DNA of 63,085 nucleotides from an uncultured Oscillospiraceae bacterium (GTDB lineage Bacteria > Bacillota > Clostridia > Oscillospirales > Ruminococcaceae): NCBI GenBank assembly GCA_900546885.1, contig UREN01000003.1, positions 1 to 63,085 of the forward strand. Reading direction: 5' to 3'. A program made the position numbers and the translations under genes. Below the pieces are notes generated by a model that saw only the letters and a list, made by a program, of their open reading frames with translations, ran no database searches and had not been told where the DNA came from. Numbering within the stretch: the first letter of the stretch is position 1; each line of letters opens with the position of its first letter. Positions 35,853 through 45,196 of this stretch are shown one piece after another.

Positions 35853-36431
35853 CTATTTTGCCGTGTTGATAAACTGGCGGTTATCCCACAGATATTTGGC
35901 GCCGGAAATCAGCGTAACGGCGGCCACCAGCCAGCACAGCACCTGGCTGATAAGGCCAACGGCCATCACATCTGTAGGGCCTGCCAATGAGGCGGCAAAG
36001 TAATAATACAGGATTGTCACCATTTGCAGCACAGTTTTCACCTTGCCCCACCAATTGGCCGCAATCACCTTATTGCCGGCCGCCGCCACCATGCGCACCC
36101 CGGCCACGGCAAACTCACGCGCCAGAATAATAGCCACCACCCAGATGCTGCACACGCCGTCGCGCATCATATACAGAAAGGCAACGGTGGTAAGCAGTTT
36201 ATCGGCCAGCGGGTCGGCAAATTTGCCGAAATCGGTGACAAGGTTCCATTTGCGGGCCAGGTAACCGTCCAGATAATCGGTGAAGCTGGCCACAGCGAAC
36301 ACGATGCCCGCGGCCAAATACCATGCATTGGTAGTATAACTGGCCGTGCCGTACTGGGTAACGCCCGCCAGCACCATAAACACCGGCACAAGCAAAATGC
36401 GCAGCATCGTCAGTTTGTTGGGAAGGTTCAT
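35853..36431 (-). CDS. pgsA: CDP-diacylglycerol-glycerol-3-phosphate 3-phosphatidyltransferase
   Basis: 192 residues, multispanning. The CDP-alcohol phosphatidyltransferase signature D-x2-DG-x2-AR-x8-G-x3-D-x3-D is complete, from DYLDGYLARKW to FADPLAD. NLPNKLTMLRILLVPVFMV is the classic PgsA start. It makes phosphatidylglycerophosphate for phosphatidylglycerol. Last gene of recA-recX-rimO-pgsA, 14 bases after rimO. Linked rimO-pgsA-recA genes are common in Firmicutes, though here recA is first. Confidence 0.95.
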   Translation of the reverse strand: MNLPNKLTMLRILLVPVFMVLAGVTQYGTASYTTNAWYLAAGIVFAVASFTDYLDGYLARKWNLVTDFGKFADPLADKLLTTVAFLYMMRDGVCSIWVVAIILAREFAVAGVRMVAAAGNKVIAANWWGKVKTVLQMVTILYYYFAASLAGPTDVMAVGLISQVLCWLVAAVTLISGAKYLWDNRQFINTAK

Positions 36432-36445
36432 TGCTTGATTCTCCT

Positions 36446-37765
36446 TTATTCCGCCAAAGTTGCATACAAATCGTATACATCACTATCTATGATACGAACC
36501 GTATAAAATTCACCCGGTGTCAGCGCGGCATTGCCGTCCACACACACCACCGCGTCAATATCCGGCGCATCGGCGCGCGTGCGGCACAGCCACAGGCCGT
36601 TTTCCTCGTCCCATCCGTCGCACAGCACCTGTGCCTGTGTGCCCACCAATGCGGCCTGCCGCGCGGCCATATGATCCGTCTGGATGCGCATCACGGCCTC
36701 TGCGCGCTGTTCGCGCACCGCAAGGGGCATTTGCGTCATCTGCGCAGCCTTTGTGCCCTCTTCTTCCGAATAGGCAAAGCAGCCCAGCCGGGCAAAGTTT
36801 TGCTGGCGCACAAAGGCGCACAGCTTTTCAAACTGCGCGGGCGTCTCACCGGGGAACCCGGCGATGAGTGTGGTGCGCAGGGTGATATCCGGCATGGCGG
36901 TGCGCAGCTTTTCCAGCGCGGCGCGCACAGTGCCCTCGTCCCCCTTGCGGTTCATGGCTCGCAGCACATCGGAATCAATGTGCTGGATGGGCACGTCCAG
37001 ATAGTGCAGCACCTTTTCATTGCGCACCATGGCGGCCACAAATTCATCTGTGATGCGCTCGGGGTAGGCGTAAAGAAGGCGAATCCACACAATACCCTCC
37101 ACCTTGTTCAGCTCGTCCAGCAGGCGGGCAATTTCCACCTTGCCCCTGTCTGCGCCAAAGGCGGTGATATCCTGTGCCACCACAATCAGCTCTTTTACGC
37201 CTTCCCCGGCAAGCCAGCGCGCCTCGGCCACACAGCTTTCCACCGTGCGGCTGCGCAGCGGCCCGCGGATGAGCGGGATTGCGCAATAAGTACAGCAGTT
37301 CGAACAGCCCTCTGCTATTTTCAGATAGGCATAGTGGCGCGGCGTAGAGATCACGCGCTTGCCGGAAAGCGGCAGCGCAGCCTTGGGGCCGTAGCTTTCA
37401 ATGCCCGTTTCGCCCCGTTCCAGCCTTTCCAGAATGGATGCAATGGCCGCGTTTGAGCCAATGCCCACCACCGCGTCCACCTCGGGCATCTCTTTGCGTA
37501 TCTCCTGCTGGTAACGCTCGGCAAGGCAGCCCGTCACCACCACTTTCAGCGCAGGGTTCTGCGCCTTGTGGCTGCATGCCTCCAAAATGGTGTCAATGGC
37601 CTCCTGCTTGGCGCTTTCAATAAAGCCGCAGGTGTTGATAAGCACGCATTGTGCCTCTTCCACGCTGGTCACGGTGGTGTGCCCCGCCTGCAGCAGGGCA
37701 TGGGCCATGCAGTCGGCGTCCACCTGGTTTTTCGGGCACCCCAAAGAGATCAGTGCAATTTTCAT
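36446..37765 (-). CDS. rimO: Ribosomal protein S12 methylthiotransferase RimO
   Basis: 439 residues. N-terminal UPF0004 domain with SLGCPKNQVDAD and NTCGFIESAK, radical-SAM cluster motif CSNCCTYC (CxxxCxxC), and a C-terminal TRAM domain. It methylthiolates an Asp of S12 using two iron-sulfur clusters. RimO rather than MiaB is indicated by GFIESAK and by SLGCPKN. It starts 21 bases after recX stops, in the recA operon. Confidence 0.95.
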   Translation of the reverse strand: MKIALISLGCPKNQVDADCMAHALLQAGHTTVTSVEEAQCVLINTCGFIESAKQEAIDTILEACSHKAQNPALKVVVTGCLAERYQQEIRKEMPEVDAVVGIGSNAAIASILERLERGETGIESYGPKAALPLSGKRVISTPRHYAYLKIAEGCSNCCTYCAIPLIRGPLRSRTVESCVAEARWLAGEGVKELIVVAQDITAFGADRGKVEIARLLDELNKVEGIVWIRLLYAYPERITDEFVAAMVRNEKVLHYLDVPIQHIDSDVLRAMNRKGDEGTVRAALEKLRTAMPDITLRTTLIAGFPGETPAQFEKLCAFVRQQNFARLGCFAYSEEEGTKAAQMTQMPLAVREQRAEAVMRIQTDHMAARQAALVGTQAQVLCDGWDEENGLWLCRTRADAPDIDAVVCVDGNAALTPGEFYTVRIIDSDVYDLYATLAE

Positions 37766-37786
37766 GCGCGTTGCGCCCCTTTCCTG

Positions 37787-38413
37787 TTAAAGCTCACAGC
37801 CCTCTGCCTCCAGCTGTGCCAGCACTTCACTCACTGCGGCCTTTGCCTCGCCGTAGGAAAACCCGCGCCGCGCCAGCGCCGCCAGCACCTTTTCCCGCTG
37901 GCCGGCGGCCAGCTTTGCGCGGTAGTGCTTTTCCACCACGGCACGGCAGGCGGCCTCGCTTTGCGGCGCAATTTCTTCCATTGCCGCGGAAATATCCTCG
38001 GCGCACAGGCCCAGCAGGTTCAGCCGCCGCTCAATCTCTCTTGCAGAACGGTTCTGCCCCGCCAGGTGGCGCGCGCGGGCCTTTGCAAAGGCGGCGTCAT
38101 CCAGCAGGCCAAGGCGCTGCATCTCGGCCACGGCGGCCGCGCTGGACGGGCCGTCAAACTTGAGGCACAGCTTTTCATACAATTCCTGCGAGCCATAGCC
38201 GCGCAGCGAAAGATAGCCCAGTGCCTTATCTTTGGCGCGGCGCGTCTCGCTGGCGGCCTGCAAACCGGCAAGGGCTGCGGCATCCAGCTCGCAGCCCTCG
38301 CACAGGCCATATTTGCAGTAGGTCTCTGCATCTACAGAGAACAGAAATTCGCCCGTGTCATCAAACAGGGCCATGCGGCCCTTTTTTGTCTCGGTAACTT
38401 TAGAAAGCCTCAT
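37787..38413 (-). CDS. recX: RecA regulator RecX
   Basis: 208 residues, made of three-helix RecX repeats: ALGYLSLRGYGSQELYEKL, then LLDDAAFAKARARHLAG and a third copy near the C-terminus. An N-terminal beta extension (RMALFDDTGEFLFSVD) is typical of Firmicutes RecX. It modulates RecA filaments by direct binding. The ATG abuts the recA stop codon with no gap, so the two proteins are translated in a coupled way. Confidence 0.9.
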   Translation of the reverse strand: MRLSKVTETKKGRMALFDDTGEFLFSVDAETYCKYGLCEGCELDAAALAGLQAASETRRAKDKALGYLSLRGYGSQELYEKLCLKFDGPSSAAAVAEMQRLGLLDDAAFAKARARHLAGQNRSAREIERRLNLLGLCAEDISAAMEEIAPQSEAACRAVVEKHYRAKLAAGQREKVLAALARRGFSYGEAKAAVSEVLAQLEAEGCEL

Positions 38414-39628
38414 TTATTCGTCTTCCATCATAATGTCGATGCTGGGCTTTCTGGTGCGCGCTTTCGGCGCCTCTTCCGCCTGTGCGGCAGGGGCCGGCGC
38501 AGCTGCGGGCGCAGCGGGCGCGGCCGGTTTTTCGGCCGTCTTGGCAGGCGCGTCATCCAGGCTGCCGCCGCGGCGCTTGCCCGCGCGGCCGGCAAACAGC
38601 TCGCTGGCGCGGGCGCGCACCTGCGCCTCGATGTCCGCGGCAAATTCCGGGTGCTCTTCCAGATAATTCTTGGTGTTATCGCGCCCCTGGCCCAGGCGGG
38701 TTTCGCCGTAAGAGAACCACGCGCCGCTCTTCTGAATAATGTTCAGTTTCACGGCAAGGTCCAGCAGCTCGCCGGATTTGGAAATACCCGTGCCGAACAT
38801 GATGTCGAACTCGGCCTCTTTGAAGGGCGGGGCCACCTTGTTTTTCACCACTTTGGCGCGCGTGCGGTTGCCAATGAAGTTGCCGGAGGAATCTTTCAGG
38901 CCCTCAATGCGGCGCACATCAATGCGCACGGAAGAATAATACTTCAGCGCGCGGCCGCCCGCAGTAACCTCGGGGTTGCCGTACACGATGCCCACTTTTT
39001 CGCGCAGCTGGTTGATGAAGATGGCCACTGTGCCGGTTTTGCCAATGACGCCTGTCAGCTTGCGCAGCGCCTGGCTCATCAGGCGGGCCTGCAGGCCCAC
39101 ATGGGAATCGCCCATTTCGCCCTCTATTTCGGCGCGCGGCACCATGGCCGCCACCGAGTCAATGACAATGGCGTCGATGGCGCCCGAGCGCACCAGCGCC
39201 TCGCAAATTTCCAGCGCCTGTTCGCCGGTGTCTGGCTGAGAGACAAGCAAAGAGTCAATATCCACCCCAAGGGCCTTGGCGTACACAGGGTCCAGCGCGT
39301 GCTCTACATCAATGAAGGCCACCTCGCCGCCGCCCTTCTGCGCCTCGGCAATGCAGTGAAGGGCCAGCGTCGTCTTGCCCGAAGATTCCGGCCCATAAAT
39401 TTCCACCACACGGCCGCGGGGCAAACCGCCGATGCCAAGGGCCAAATCGAGCGAGAGCGAGCCGGTGGAGATTGCGTCCACCTGCATGGTGACGTTCTGC
39501 CCCAGCTTCATAACGGCGCCCTTGCCAAATTGCTTTTCAATTTGGCTCAGCGCGGTCTCCAGCGCACTTTTTTTATCGCCCGCCGCCTTGCGCTCCGGCG
39601 AGGGCACGGTTTGCTTTTTATCTGCCAT
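38414..39628 (-). CDS. recA: Recombinase RecA
   Basis: 404 residues from ATG 39628 with AGGAGGA 4 bases upstream. Walker A GPESSGKT at 79-86, Walker [10 protein letters not shown], loop L2 and the C-terminal domain are intact. It forms ATP-dependent filaments on single-stranded DNA for recombination and SOS cleavage. The C-terminus is longer than usual, with an Ala/Pro-rich tract of about 40 residues before an acidic tail MMEDE. First gene of its operon. I do not see a convincing LexA box at the promoter. Confidence 0.97.
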   Translation of the reverse strand: MADKKQTVPSPERKAAGDKKSALETALSQIEKQFGKGAVMKLGQNVTMQVDAISTGSLSLDLALGIGGLPRGRVVEIYGPESSGKTTLALHCIAEAQKGGGEVAFIDVEHALDPVYAKALGVDIDSLLVSQPDTGEQALEICEALVRSGAIDAIVIDSVAAMVPRAEIEGEMGDSHVGLQARLMSQALRKLTGVIGKTGTVAIFINQLREKVGIVYGNPEVTAGGRALKYYSSVRIDVRRIEGLKDSSGNFIGNRTRAKVVKNKVAPPFKEAEFDIMFGTGISKSGELLDLAVKLNIIQKSGAWFSYGETRLGQGRDNTKNYLEEHPEFAADIEAQVRARASELFAGRAGKRRGGSLDDAPAKTAEKPAAPAAPAAAPAPAAQAEEAPKARTRKPSIDIMMEDE

Positions 39629-39755
39629 GGCTTCCTCCTGCAATGTGCGCGGCCCGGCCGCGCGTGGTGTCTGTTTTTGTATGTGCATCATACCGCACGT
39701 CATATCCCATAAAGCGTACTTGACGGCCGCCGTGCGGCAAACCCTTCCACGGGTT

Positions 39756-39784
39756 AGTATACCCGAAACAATGTGCAAATGCAA
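39756..39784 (-). promoter_or_regulatory. recA promoter
   Basis: On the minus strand, TTGCAT (39779-39784), 17-base spacer, TATACT (39756-39761). Start expected near 39749, giving a 5' leader of about 120 bases. Confidence 0.8.
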
Positions 39785-39811
39785 CGAGCATTCGCCCTTT
39801 TGGCGCATTCC

Positions 39812-40672
39812 TCACGGTTTTTCGGCATACACACAGCGCGGCAGGCCCGCGGCGTCCCGGCGCACCGAAATGCCCGTATACCCGGCCGCCCTGCAAAGCG
39901 CCGCCACCTGCTGCGCCTGCCCGGCGCCTATCTCGAACACCAGCGCCCCGCCGCTTTTCAGCGCCGGGAAATAAGCCGGTGCAATATGCCTGTAAAAGCA
40001 AAGGCCCTGCTGCGGCGCCACAAGCGCCTCGCGCGGCTCGAAGCGAAGCTCTGGCGCAAGGGCCTCATATTCCTGCGCCGTCACATAGGGCGGGTTCGAC
40101 ACAATGACATCCACGCTGTGCGGCGCAAGGGTATTTTCATAGCCGAACACATCGGCCTGCACGGCCGCAACCCGCGGCGCCAGCGCAGCGCAGTTGCGCT
40201 GCAGGAAAGAAAACGCCTCGCCGCTTTTTTCCACGGCCGTCACCCGGGCGGCGGGCACGCCGCGCGCCAGGGCAATGGCAAGCACGCCCGTGCCTGCACA
40301 CAAATCCAGCCCGGCTGGCTCATCTTCGCGCCCGGGCCGGGCAGCCGCGCGCTTCAGCGCAGCCACCGCTGTTTGTGCCACGCATTCTGTGTCTGCCCGC
40401 GGAATGAGCACGCCCGGGCCCACTTCTACCGTAAAATCAAGAAAATCCCACTCGCCCAGCAAATACTGCAAGGGCTCGTGCCGGGCGCGGCGGGCGCAAA
40501 GCTGCGCCAGCCGCTGCTGCGCGGCCTCTGGCACGGGGGAATCCGGCGCAAGCCGGGGGTCCGCTTTGCAGCACAGGCGGCAAAGCTCGCGCGCGTCAAA
40601 CGCAGCGTCCTCCACGCCCGCCTGCTCCAGCAGGGCTGCGGCCTTTCCCCACAAGGCGCCCAGCCTTACCAT
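39812..40672 (-). CDS. prmC: Release factor glutamine methyltransferase PrmC
   Basis: 286 residues from ATG 40672, which overlaps the end of the DUF1385 gene by 7 bases. N-terminal helical domain, then the SAM fold with LDLCAGTGVLAIALA and the catalytic VSNPPYV. It methylates the GGQ glutamine of RF1 and RF2. In most Firmicutes prfA (RF1) is the neighbour; it is not in this window. Start further upstream would lie within DUF1385 coding sequence. Confidence 0.93.
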   Translation of the reverse strand: MVRLGALWGKAAALLEQAGVEDAAFDARELCRLCCKADPRLAPDSPVPEAAQQRLAQLCARRARHEPLQYLLGEWDFLDFTVEVGPGVLIPRADTECVAQTAVAALKRAAARPGREDEPAGLDLCAGTGVLAIALARGVPAARVTAVEKSGEAFSFLQRNCAALAPRVAAVQADVFGYENTLAPHSVDVIVSNPPYVTAQEYEALAPELRFEPREALVAPQQGLCFYRHIAPAYFPALKSGGALVFEIGAGQAQQVAALCRAAGYTGISVRRDAAGLPRCVYAEKP

Positions 40673-41604
40673 ACGCTCTCGTCCGGCCGCTCCGGCAGCA
40701 CGGGCGTCACTGCGGCAATGGCGCATTCGATCATGCTGTCATCCGGCTCCTGCGTGGTGATGCGCTGCAGCCACAGGCCCGGCGCGCTGACGGCGCGGCA
40801 CACGGCATTGTCGTATTTTCCGCACAGTTTGATAATCTCGTAGCTCACCGCCACCACCACCGGCAGCAAAAGCAGCTTGAACACAATGCGCAGCGAAAGG
40901 CTGCCCCACGGGATGACACTGTTTAACAGAATGCTGACCACAATGACAATCAGCAGGAAGCTGGTGCCGCAGCGCGGGTGAAACCGGCAGCATTTGCGCA
41001 CATTTTCCACTTCCAGCGGAAGGCCCGCCTCATAGCAGGCAATGGTTTTGTGCTCGGCACCGTGGTAGCAGAACATGCGGTGAATTTCTTTCACACGGCT
41101 GACGGCGGCCATATAGCCCACCAGAATGGCAATTTTCAAAACGCCCTCCAGCAGGGTTTTGGCGCCGCCCAGCGGCACCAGCCTGGCCAGGCCGCCCACC
41201 AGCAGCGTGGGCAGCATCAGAAACAGCACAATAGCCAGCGCCACGCCGGCAAAGCTGGCAACGCCCATCAAAATGGCCTCGCCCTTTTCCCCCAGGTGCT
41301 GTTCCACCCAGCGGTCAAATTTTGATTCGCTCTCTTCTTTTTCTTCCTCTGTCATGGAAATATCGGCGCTGCGCATCAGGCAGCGGTAACCCACCACAAG
41401 GTTTTCGGCCATGTTGTAAATACCGCGCACAAAGGGCCATTTCTGCCATGGCTTCATCACAACGGGGGTCACTTCCGTCTCAATGCCGCCGTCCGGGCGG
41501 CGCACGGCGATGCACATGGCCTTGGGCCCGCGCATCATCACGCCTTCCATCAGGGCCTGCCCGCCCACGGTGGTTTTGAATTTTTCTTTAATTTCGTTTG
41601 CCAA
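40666..41604 (-). CDS. DUF1385 family membrane protein
   Basis: 312 residues. The N-terminal signature VGGQALMEGVMMRGP and KPWQKWPFVRGIYNMAEN define DUF1385; a long linker and about four transmembrane helices follow, with the conserved FCYHGAEHKTIACYEAG segment between helices. Function unknown, but the gene is linked to prmC in many Clostridia. His and Glu in HGAEHK suggest a metal site (inference). It begins 34 bases after the histidine kinase gene ends. Confidence 0.93.
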   Translation of the reverse strand: MANEIKEKFKTTVGGQALMEGVMMRGPKAMCIAVRRPDGGIETEVTPVVMKPWQKWPFVRGIYNMAENLVVGYRCLMRSADISMTEEEKEESESKFDRWVEQHLGEKGEAILMGVASFAGVALAIVLFLMLPTLLVGGLARLVPLGGAKTLLEGVLKIAILVGYMAAVSRVKEIHRMFCYHGAEHKTIACYEAGLPLEVENVRKCCRFHPRCGTSFLLIVIVVSILLNSVIPWGSLSLRIVFKLLLLPVVVAVSYEIIKLCGKYDNAVCRAVSAPGLWLQRITTQEPDDSMIECAIAAVTPVLPERPDESVW

Positions 41605-41638
41605 AAAAGGTTCCTTTCCGCCCGGCCGGCCGGGCTGT

Positions 41639-43054
41639 TCATTCGGCGGAATGCGCCTTGGGTGCCTCCAGCGGCAGGCGCACCGTCACAGTGGTGCCCC
41701 GGCCCACTTCGCTTTGCAGGTTCAGGCTGCCGCCATGGGCCGTGACAATTTCATCCACCACGGCAAGGCCAATGCCGCTGCCGCGCACGGCGCCTTTGCC
41801 CTTGTAAAATTTTGTTTTGACGTTTTCCAAATCTTCCGGGGCAATGCCGCGCCCCTCATCGGTGAAATTCAGAAAGGCGTTGTGCCCATCCTGTAAAAGC
41901 TCTACCGTAATGGTGCCGCCGGGCGGGGAATATTTGACCGCATTGTCCAGCACATTGATGAACACCTGCTTGAGGCGCGCGGCGTCTGCGTGCACGGGCA
42001 CGGGGGCCTCCGGCTCTTCCCAGCGCAGGGTAAGGCCCTCCTGCATGGCGCGCGGCGTCATGGTAAGCACCGCATCGCTCACTTCCGCGGCAAGGTCCAG
42101 CTTTTCACATTCCAGCGTAAGGCCATTCTGCATGCGGGAAAAATCCAAAAGCTCCTCTACCATATCGTACAGCCTGTCCGTCTCGCTGGCAATCACCTGC
42201 ACGCCGCGCTGGTAGTTCGGGTCTGCCGGGTCGCGGATGGTGCCCATCGTCTCCACCCAGCCCTTGATCGACGTGAGGGGGGTGCGAAGCTCGTGCGACA
42301 CAGAGGAGATGAACTCATTCTTGATGCGCTCAGTCTTGTCCAGTTCGCCCGCCATATGGTTGATGGTATCGGCCAGCTTGCCTATCTCGTCGTCATATTT
42401 GTTCGAGATGCGCATGTCCAGGTTGCCCTGCGCCATTTTGGCCGCCATCTGCCCAATTTCGTCAATGGGGCGCACAATGCTTCGCACAAAGAACATGCCG
42501 CTCCACACGCTGAACACCAGAATGGCAGCCGCCACCGAGAGGCTGAGCACCGCCAGCTTCAGGATGCTTCTGTCCACAAGGGTGAGGCTGGTGACAAGGC
42601 GCATGGCCACAATATCGCCCGAGGTAAAGGGCAGCAGCATCGTCACCGCCATCACCTTTTCACCCATTGCCGTGTGGTACACAGCACGCCCCGTGCCCTC
42701 TTCACTGGTGTACGCCTCGGCCACATCGCTCCAGCCCTGCTGGTCCGCCGTGGAAAAGCCCGTGGACGACACCGCCATGTGGCCCTGTGCATCCATCAGC
42801 ATCAGTTCAAAGCGGTCTTTTTCTTCAAATTGCTCCACCATGCGGCGCACGGCGGCGCTGCGGCTCTCTTCCGTCTGGGTGCCCATCACAGAGAGCTGGG
42901 TGGAAAGCGTATTGGCCCGCGTATACAGCGCGCGGGCCGTGCCGTCGTAGTAATTGGTGATGGTAAAATACAAAAACACGGCCTCTGCCAGGCACAGCGC
43001 AATAAGGGTGAGCAAAAGGCTGCCGCGCACCCAGCGCCGGGTGATGCTGTTCAT
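41639..43054 (-). CDS. Sensor histidine kinase
   Basis: 471 residues. Helix 12-32, an extracytoplasmic sensor of about 130 residues, helix about 166-188, HAMP (190-243), HisKA with SVSHELRTPL (His254), then HATPase_c with NVLDNAVKYSPPGG and DEGRGIAPEDL. A WalK/PhoR-like kinase without PAS domain. It should phosphorylate the response regulator encoded 69 bp upstream in the same operon. The signal is unknown; the lipoprotein gene in front of the pair may contribute to sensing. Confidence 0.93.
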   Translation of the reverse strand: MNSITRRWVRGSLLLTLIALCLAEAVFLYFTITNYYDGTARALYTRANTLSTQLSVMGTQTEESRSAAVRRMVEQFEEKDRFELMLMDAQGHMAVSSTGFSTADQQGWSDVAEAYTSEEGTGRAVYHTAMGEKVMAVTMLLPFTSGDIVAMRLVTSLTLVDRSILKLAVLSLSVAAAILVFSVWSGMFFVRSIVRPIDEIGQMAAKMAQGNLDMRISNKYDDEIGKLADTINHMAGELDKTERIKNEFISSVSHELRTPLTSIKGWVETMGTIRDPADPNYQRGVQVIASETDRLYDMVEELLDFSRMQNGLTLECEKLDLAAEVSDAVLTMTPRAMQEGLTLRWEEPEAPVPVHADAARLKQVFINVLDNAVKYSPPGGTITVELLQDGHNAFLNFTDEGRGIAPEDLENVKTKFYKGKGAVRGSGIGLAVVDEIVTAHGGSLNLQSEVGRGTTVTVRLPLEAPKAHSAE

Positions 43055-43123
43055 GCGGCCTGCCCCCCTTTCTGTGCCGCCCGTGCCTGCACGCGCCCGG
43101 CCGCACCGGCCGCACGCGGGCTG

Positions 43124-43825
43124 TCAGCTGTTCCAGCGGTAACCGTAGCCCCACACCGTCATGATATGCCGCGGCGCGCTGGGCTCGTCCTCTATTTTCA
43201 TGCGCAGGCGGCGGATGTTCACATCCACAATCTTGACATCGCCATAATAATTTTCGCCCCATACGCCTTCCAGAATCTTTTCGCGCACCAGCGCCACGCC
43301 GGGGTTTGCGAAAAACAACTCCATAATTTGAAATTCCACCTGCGTAAGGTCGATGGGCTCGCCGTTTTTATACAGGATGCGGCTTTTCTGGTCCAGCACA
43401 AAGCTGCCGGACACCATGCGCCCCTCAGCCTCCTGGCCGCCGTCCTGCCCGGCCGCACGCGCCACGCGGCGGCACAATGCATCCACGCGCGCCAGCAGCT
43501 CGCTAACCGAAAAGGGCTTTGTCATATAATCGTCCGCCCCAATGGAGAGCCCGCGAATTTTATCATCCTCCTGCGATTTTGCGCTGAGCATGATGATGCC
43601 GATGCTGTCGCTGTCGCGCCGGATATTTTCACACAGAGAAAATCCGTTCATGCCCGGCAGCATAATATCCAGCACCGCCACATCAAACGGGGCGCTGCCG
43701 CCAATCGCGGCCAGGCCCGCCTCCGCGCTGCCTGCCTCTGTCACGTCATAGCCCGCCATGCGAAGGTTCAGGGCAATCACTTCCCGAATTGCCGCCTCGT
43801 CCTCTACTACCAGTACTCTGCGCAT
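43124..43825 (-). CDS. OmpR/PhoB-family response regulator
   Basis: 233 residues from ATG 43825 (MRRVLVVEDE); ATG four codons upstream is possible but its ribosome site would abut the codon. Receiver domain with acidic pocket, phospho-acceptor Asp53 in VAVLDIMLPG and conserved Lys in YMTKPFS. C-terminal winged helix ends TVWGYGYRW. Partner of the downstream kinase. It follows the lipoprotein gene by 24 bases, so lipoprotein, regulator and kinase form one unit. Confidence 0.93.
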   Translation of the reverse strand: MRRVLVVEDEAAIREVIALNLRMAGYDVTEAGSAEAGLAAIGGSAPFDVAVLDIMLPGMNGFSLCENIRRDSDSIGIIMLSAKSQEDDKIRGLSIGADDYMTKPFSVSELLARVDALCRRVARAAGQDGGQEAEGRMVSGSFVLDQKSRILYKNGEPIDLTQVEFQIMELFFANPGVALVREKILEGVWGENYYGDVKIVDVNIRRLRMKIEDEPSAPRHIMTVWGYGYRWNS

Positions 43826-43849
43826 GCCGTCCACCATCCTTTCCGTATC

Positions 43850-45115
43850 TCAAAGCGCCAGCGCCCCGGCGCGCAGGGTAAGCGCCTCGCCGGGCGTGCA
43901 ATTGGTGTGAAAATAAGCCATCACTTTTTGCCCGCCCTCCAGGCTGAGTAATTTTTCATAGCCTCCCAGCGTAGCGTCCTCCGGCACCACGCGCACGGTG
44001 CACAGGGCCTCGCCCGCCTCATTGCGCAGCACAAAGCTGTTTGCAAAAGGGCCGTCCTGCAGGGCCACCGCATCGCGCCAGCCGGAGGGCAGGCGCAAAT
44101 AGTACCCCGTGGCCACATCCGCCACGCCATATTCGCGCGCGGGCTCTGCCGCCAGGTAATCGTCCCACTCTATAAAATAGTAGCGCCGCGTGGTGGTTGC
44201 AGTGTCTGCGCGGGCCTCCACATGCGCCAGCAGCACGGTGCCGCTGGCTGTGATGCGCGGGCCCAGCGCGTCCGGCAGGCCCATGGTGCGCTCTGTCACC
44301 ACTTCCCCGCCGGAAACGGGCCAGCTTAGAAGCTGGCCGCCCGTCATGCGAAGCACCTGCTGCGCCGTGCCGCCCGATGCAAGCTGGCCGCTTACCACAA
44401 TGCCCTGCGCGCGGCCGCTGCGCGTCTCCAAAAGGGCGGTGCAGTGCAAAAAGCTGCTGTTCAGCTGCACCGTCTGCACGCTTTGCAGGCTGCCTGCCAT
44501 ATCGCGCACGGCCTCCAGCGTCAGCAGGCCCGCCTGTGCCGTAGACTGCGCCAGGTACACCTCGCTGGCCCCGTCAGAGTTCAGGTCTGCAATCAAGAAT
44601 GCCTCGCAGGCCTGCTGGTATTCCATCACCAGCTGGCCGCCGCCATAAGAGTAAATGGTAAGATACTTGTCTGTAAGGTTCGAATTTGCATAGCCTACCA
44701 CCAGCTGGGCCGCATCCTCACGCAGGCTCACCGTCTGCACCTGGCTGACCTCGGTGGAAAGCCCCTCGGATTCGCACACCACTTCCCATGAATCCCCGGC
44801 CTGCTCCAGCACGGCCATGCAAACATTCTGCCCGCTTCTTTCGGCCGTAAAAAAGGCAATGGCCTCGTCTGTGCCGTCGCCGTCCAGGTCTCGCAGGACA
44901 ATGGGGGAAAGCTCTTCCCCGCCGCGCGGATATTTCATTTGCGGCGTTTCGCCCAGGTGGCTCACCAGCGCCTTCTGCACGGCGCTTTGCAACTGTGTGG
45001 GCTGGGGGGCGCGCAGCAGTTCTTCTGCATTTCCGCCCAACGAAACGGTAAAATCGCACCCGGCCAGCACGGCCGAAAGCGCAAGGCACACCGCGCTTAA
45101 AACCAGCTTTTTCAT
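43850..45115 (-). CDS. Lipoprotein with FG-GAP-like DG repeats
   Basis: 421 residues from ATG 45115. Signal peptide with lipobox LAGC (Cys20). Two calcium-type loops, VLRDLDGDGTDEAI at about residue 73 and LIADLNSDGASEVY at about 175, are FG-GAP/VCBS-like, suggesting a beta-propeller outside the cell. The C-terminal part is beta-rich and has no recognisable domain. Co-transcribed with the two-component pair downstream; it could be the sensor accessory or the main output. Function unknown. Confidence 0.75.
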   Translation of the reverse strand: MKKLVLSAVCLALSAVLAGCDFTVSLGGNAEELLRAPQPTQLQSAVQKALVSHLGETPQMKYPRGGEELSPIVLRDLDGDGTDEAIAFFTAERSGQNVCMAVLEQAGDSWEVVCESEGLSTEVSQVQTVSLREDAAQLVVGYANSNLTDKYLTIYSYGGGQLVMEYQQACEAFLIADLNSDGASEVYLAQSTAQAGLLTLEAVRDMAGSLQSVQTVQLNSSFLHCTALLETRSGRAQGIVVSGQLASGGTAQQVLRMTGGQLLSWPVSGGEVVTERTMGLPDALGPRITASGTVLLAHVEARADTATTTRRYYFIEWDDYLAAEPAREYGVADVATGYYLRLPSGWRDAVALQDGPFANSFVLRNEAGEALCTVRVVPEDATLGGYEKLLSLEGGQKVMAYFHTNCTPGEALTLRAGALAL

Positions 45116-45196
45116 GCGCGCCCCCTTCCGGCGCAGCGCGGCAAGGCGCAGCGCGGCCAAGTTTATACACAGGGCATTATACCACTTCGCGCCGCG

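Noticed and set aside
39756..39795. Possible LexA/SOS box at the recA promoter (CGAATGCTCGTTGC)
   Set aside because: It differs from the Gram-positive CGAACn4GTTCG consensus at several key bases. I cannot support an operator.
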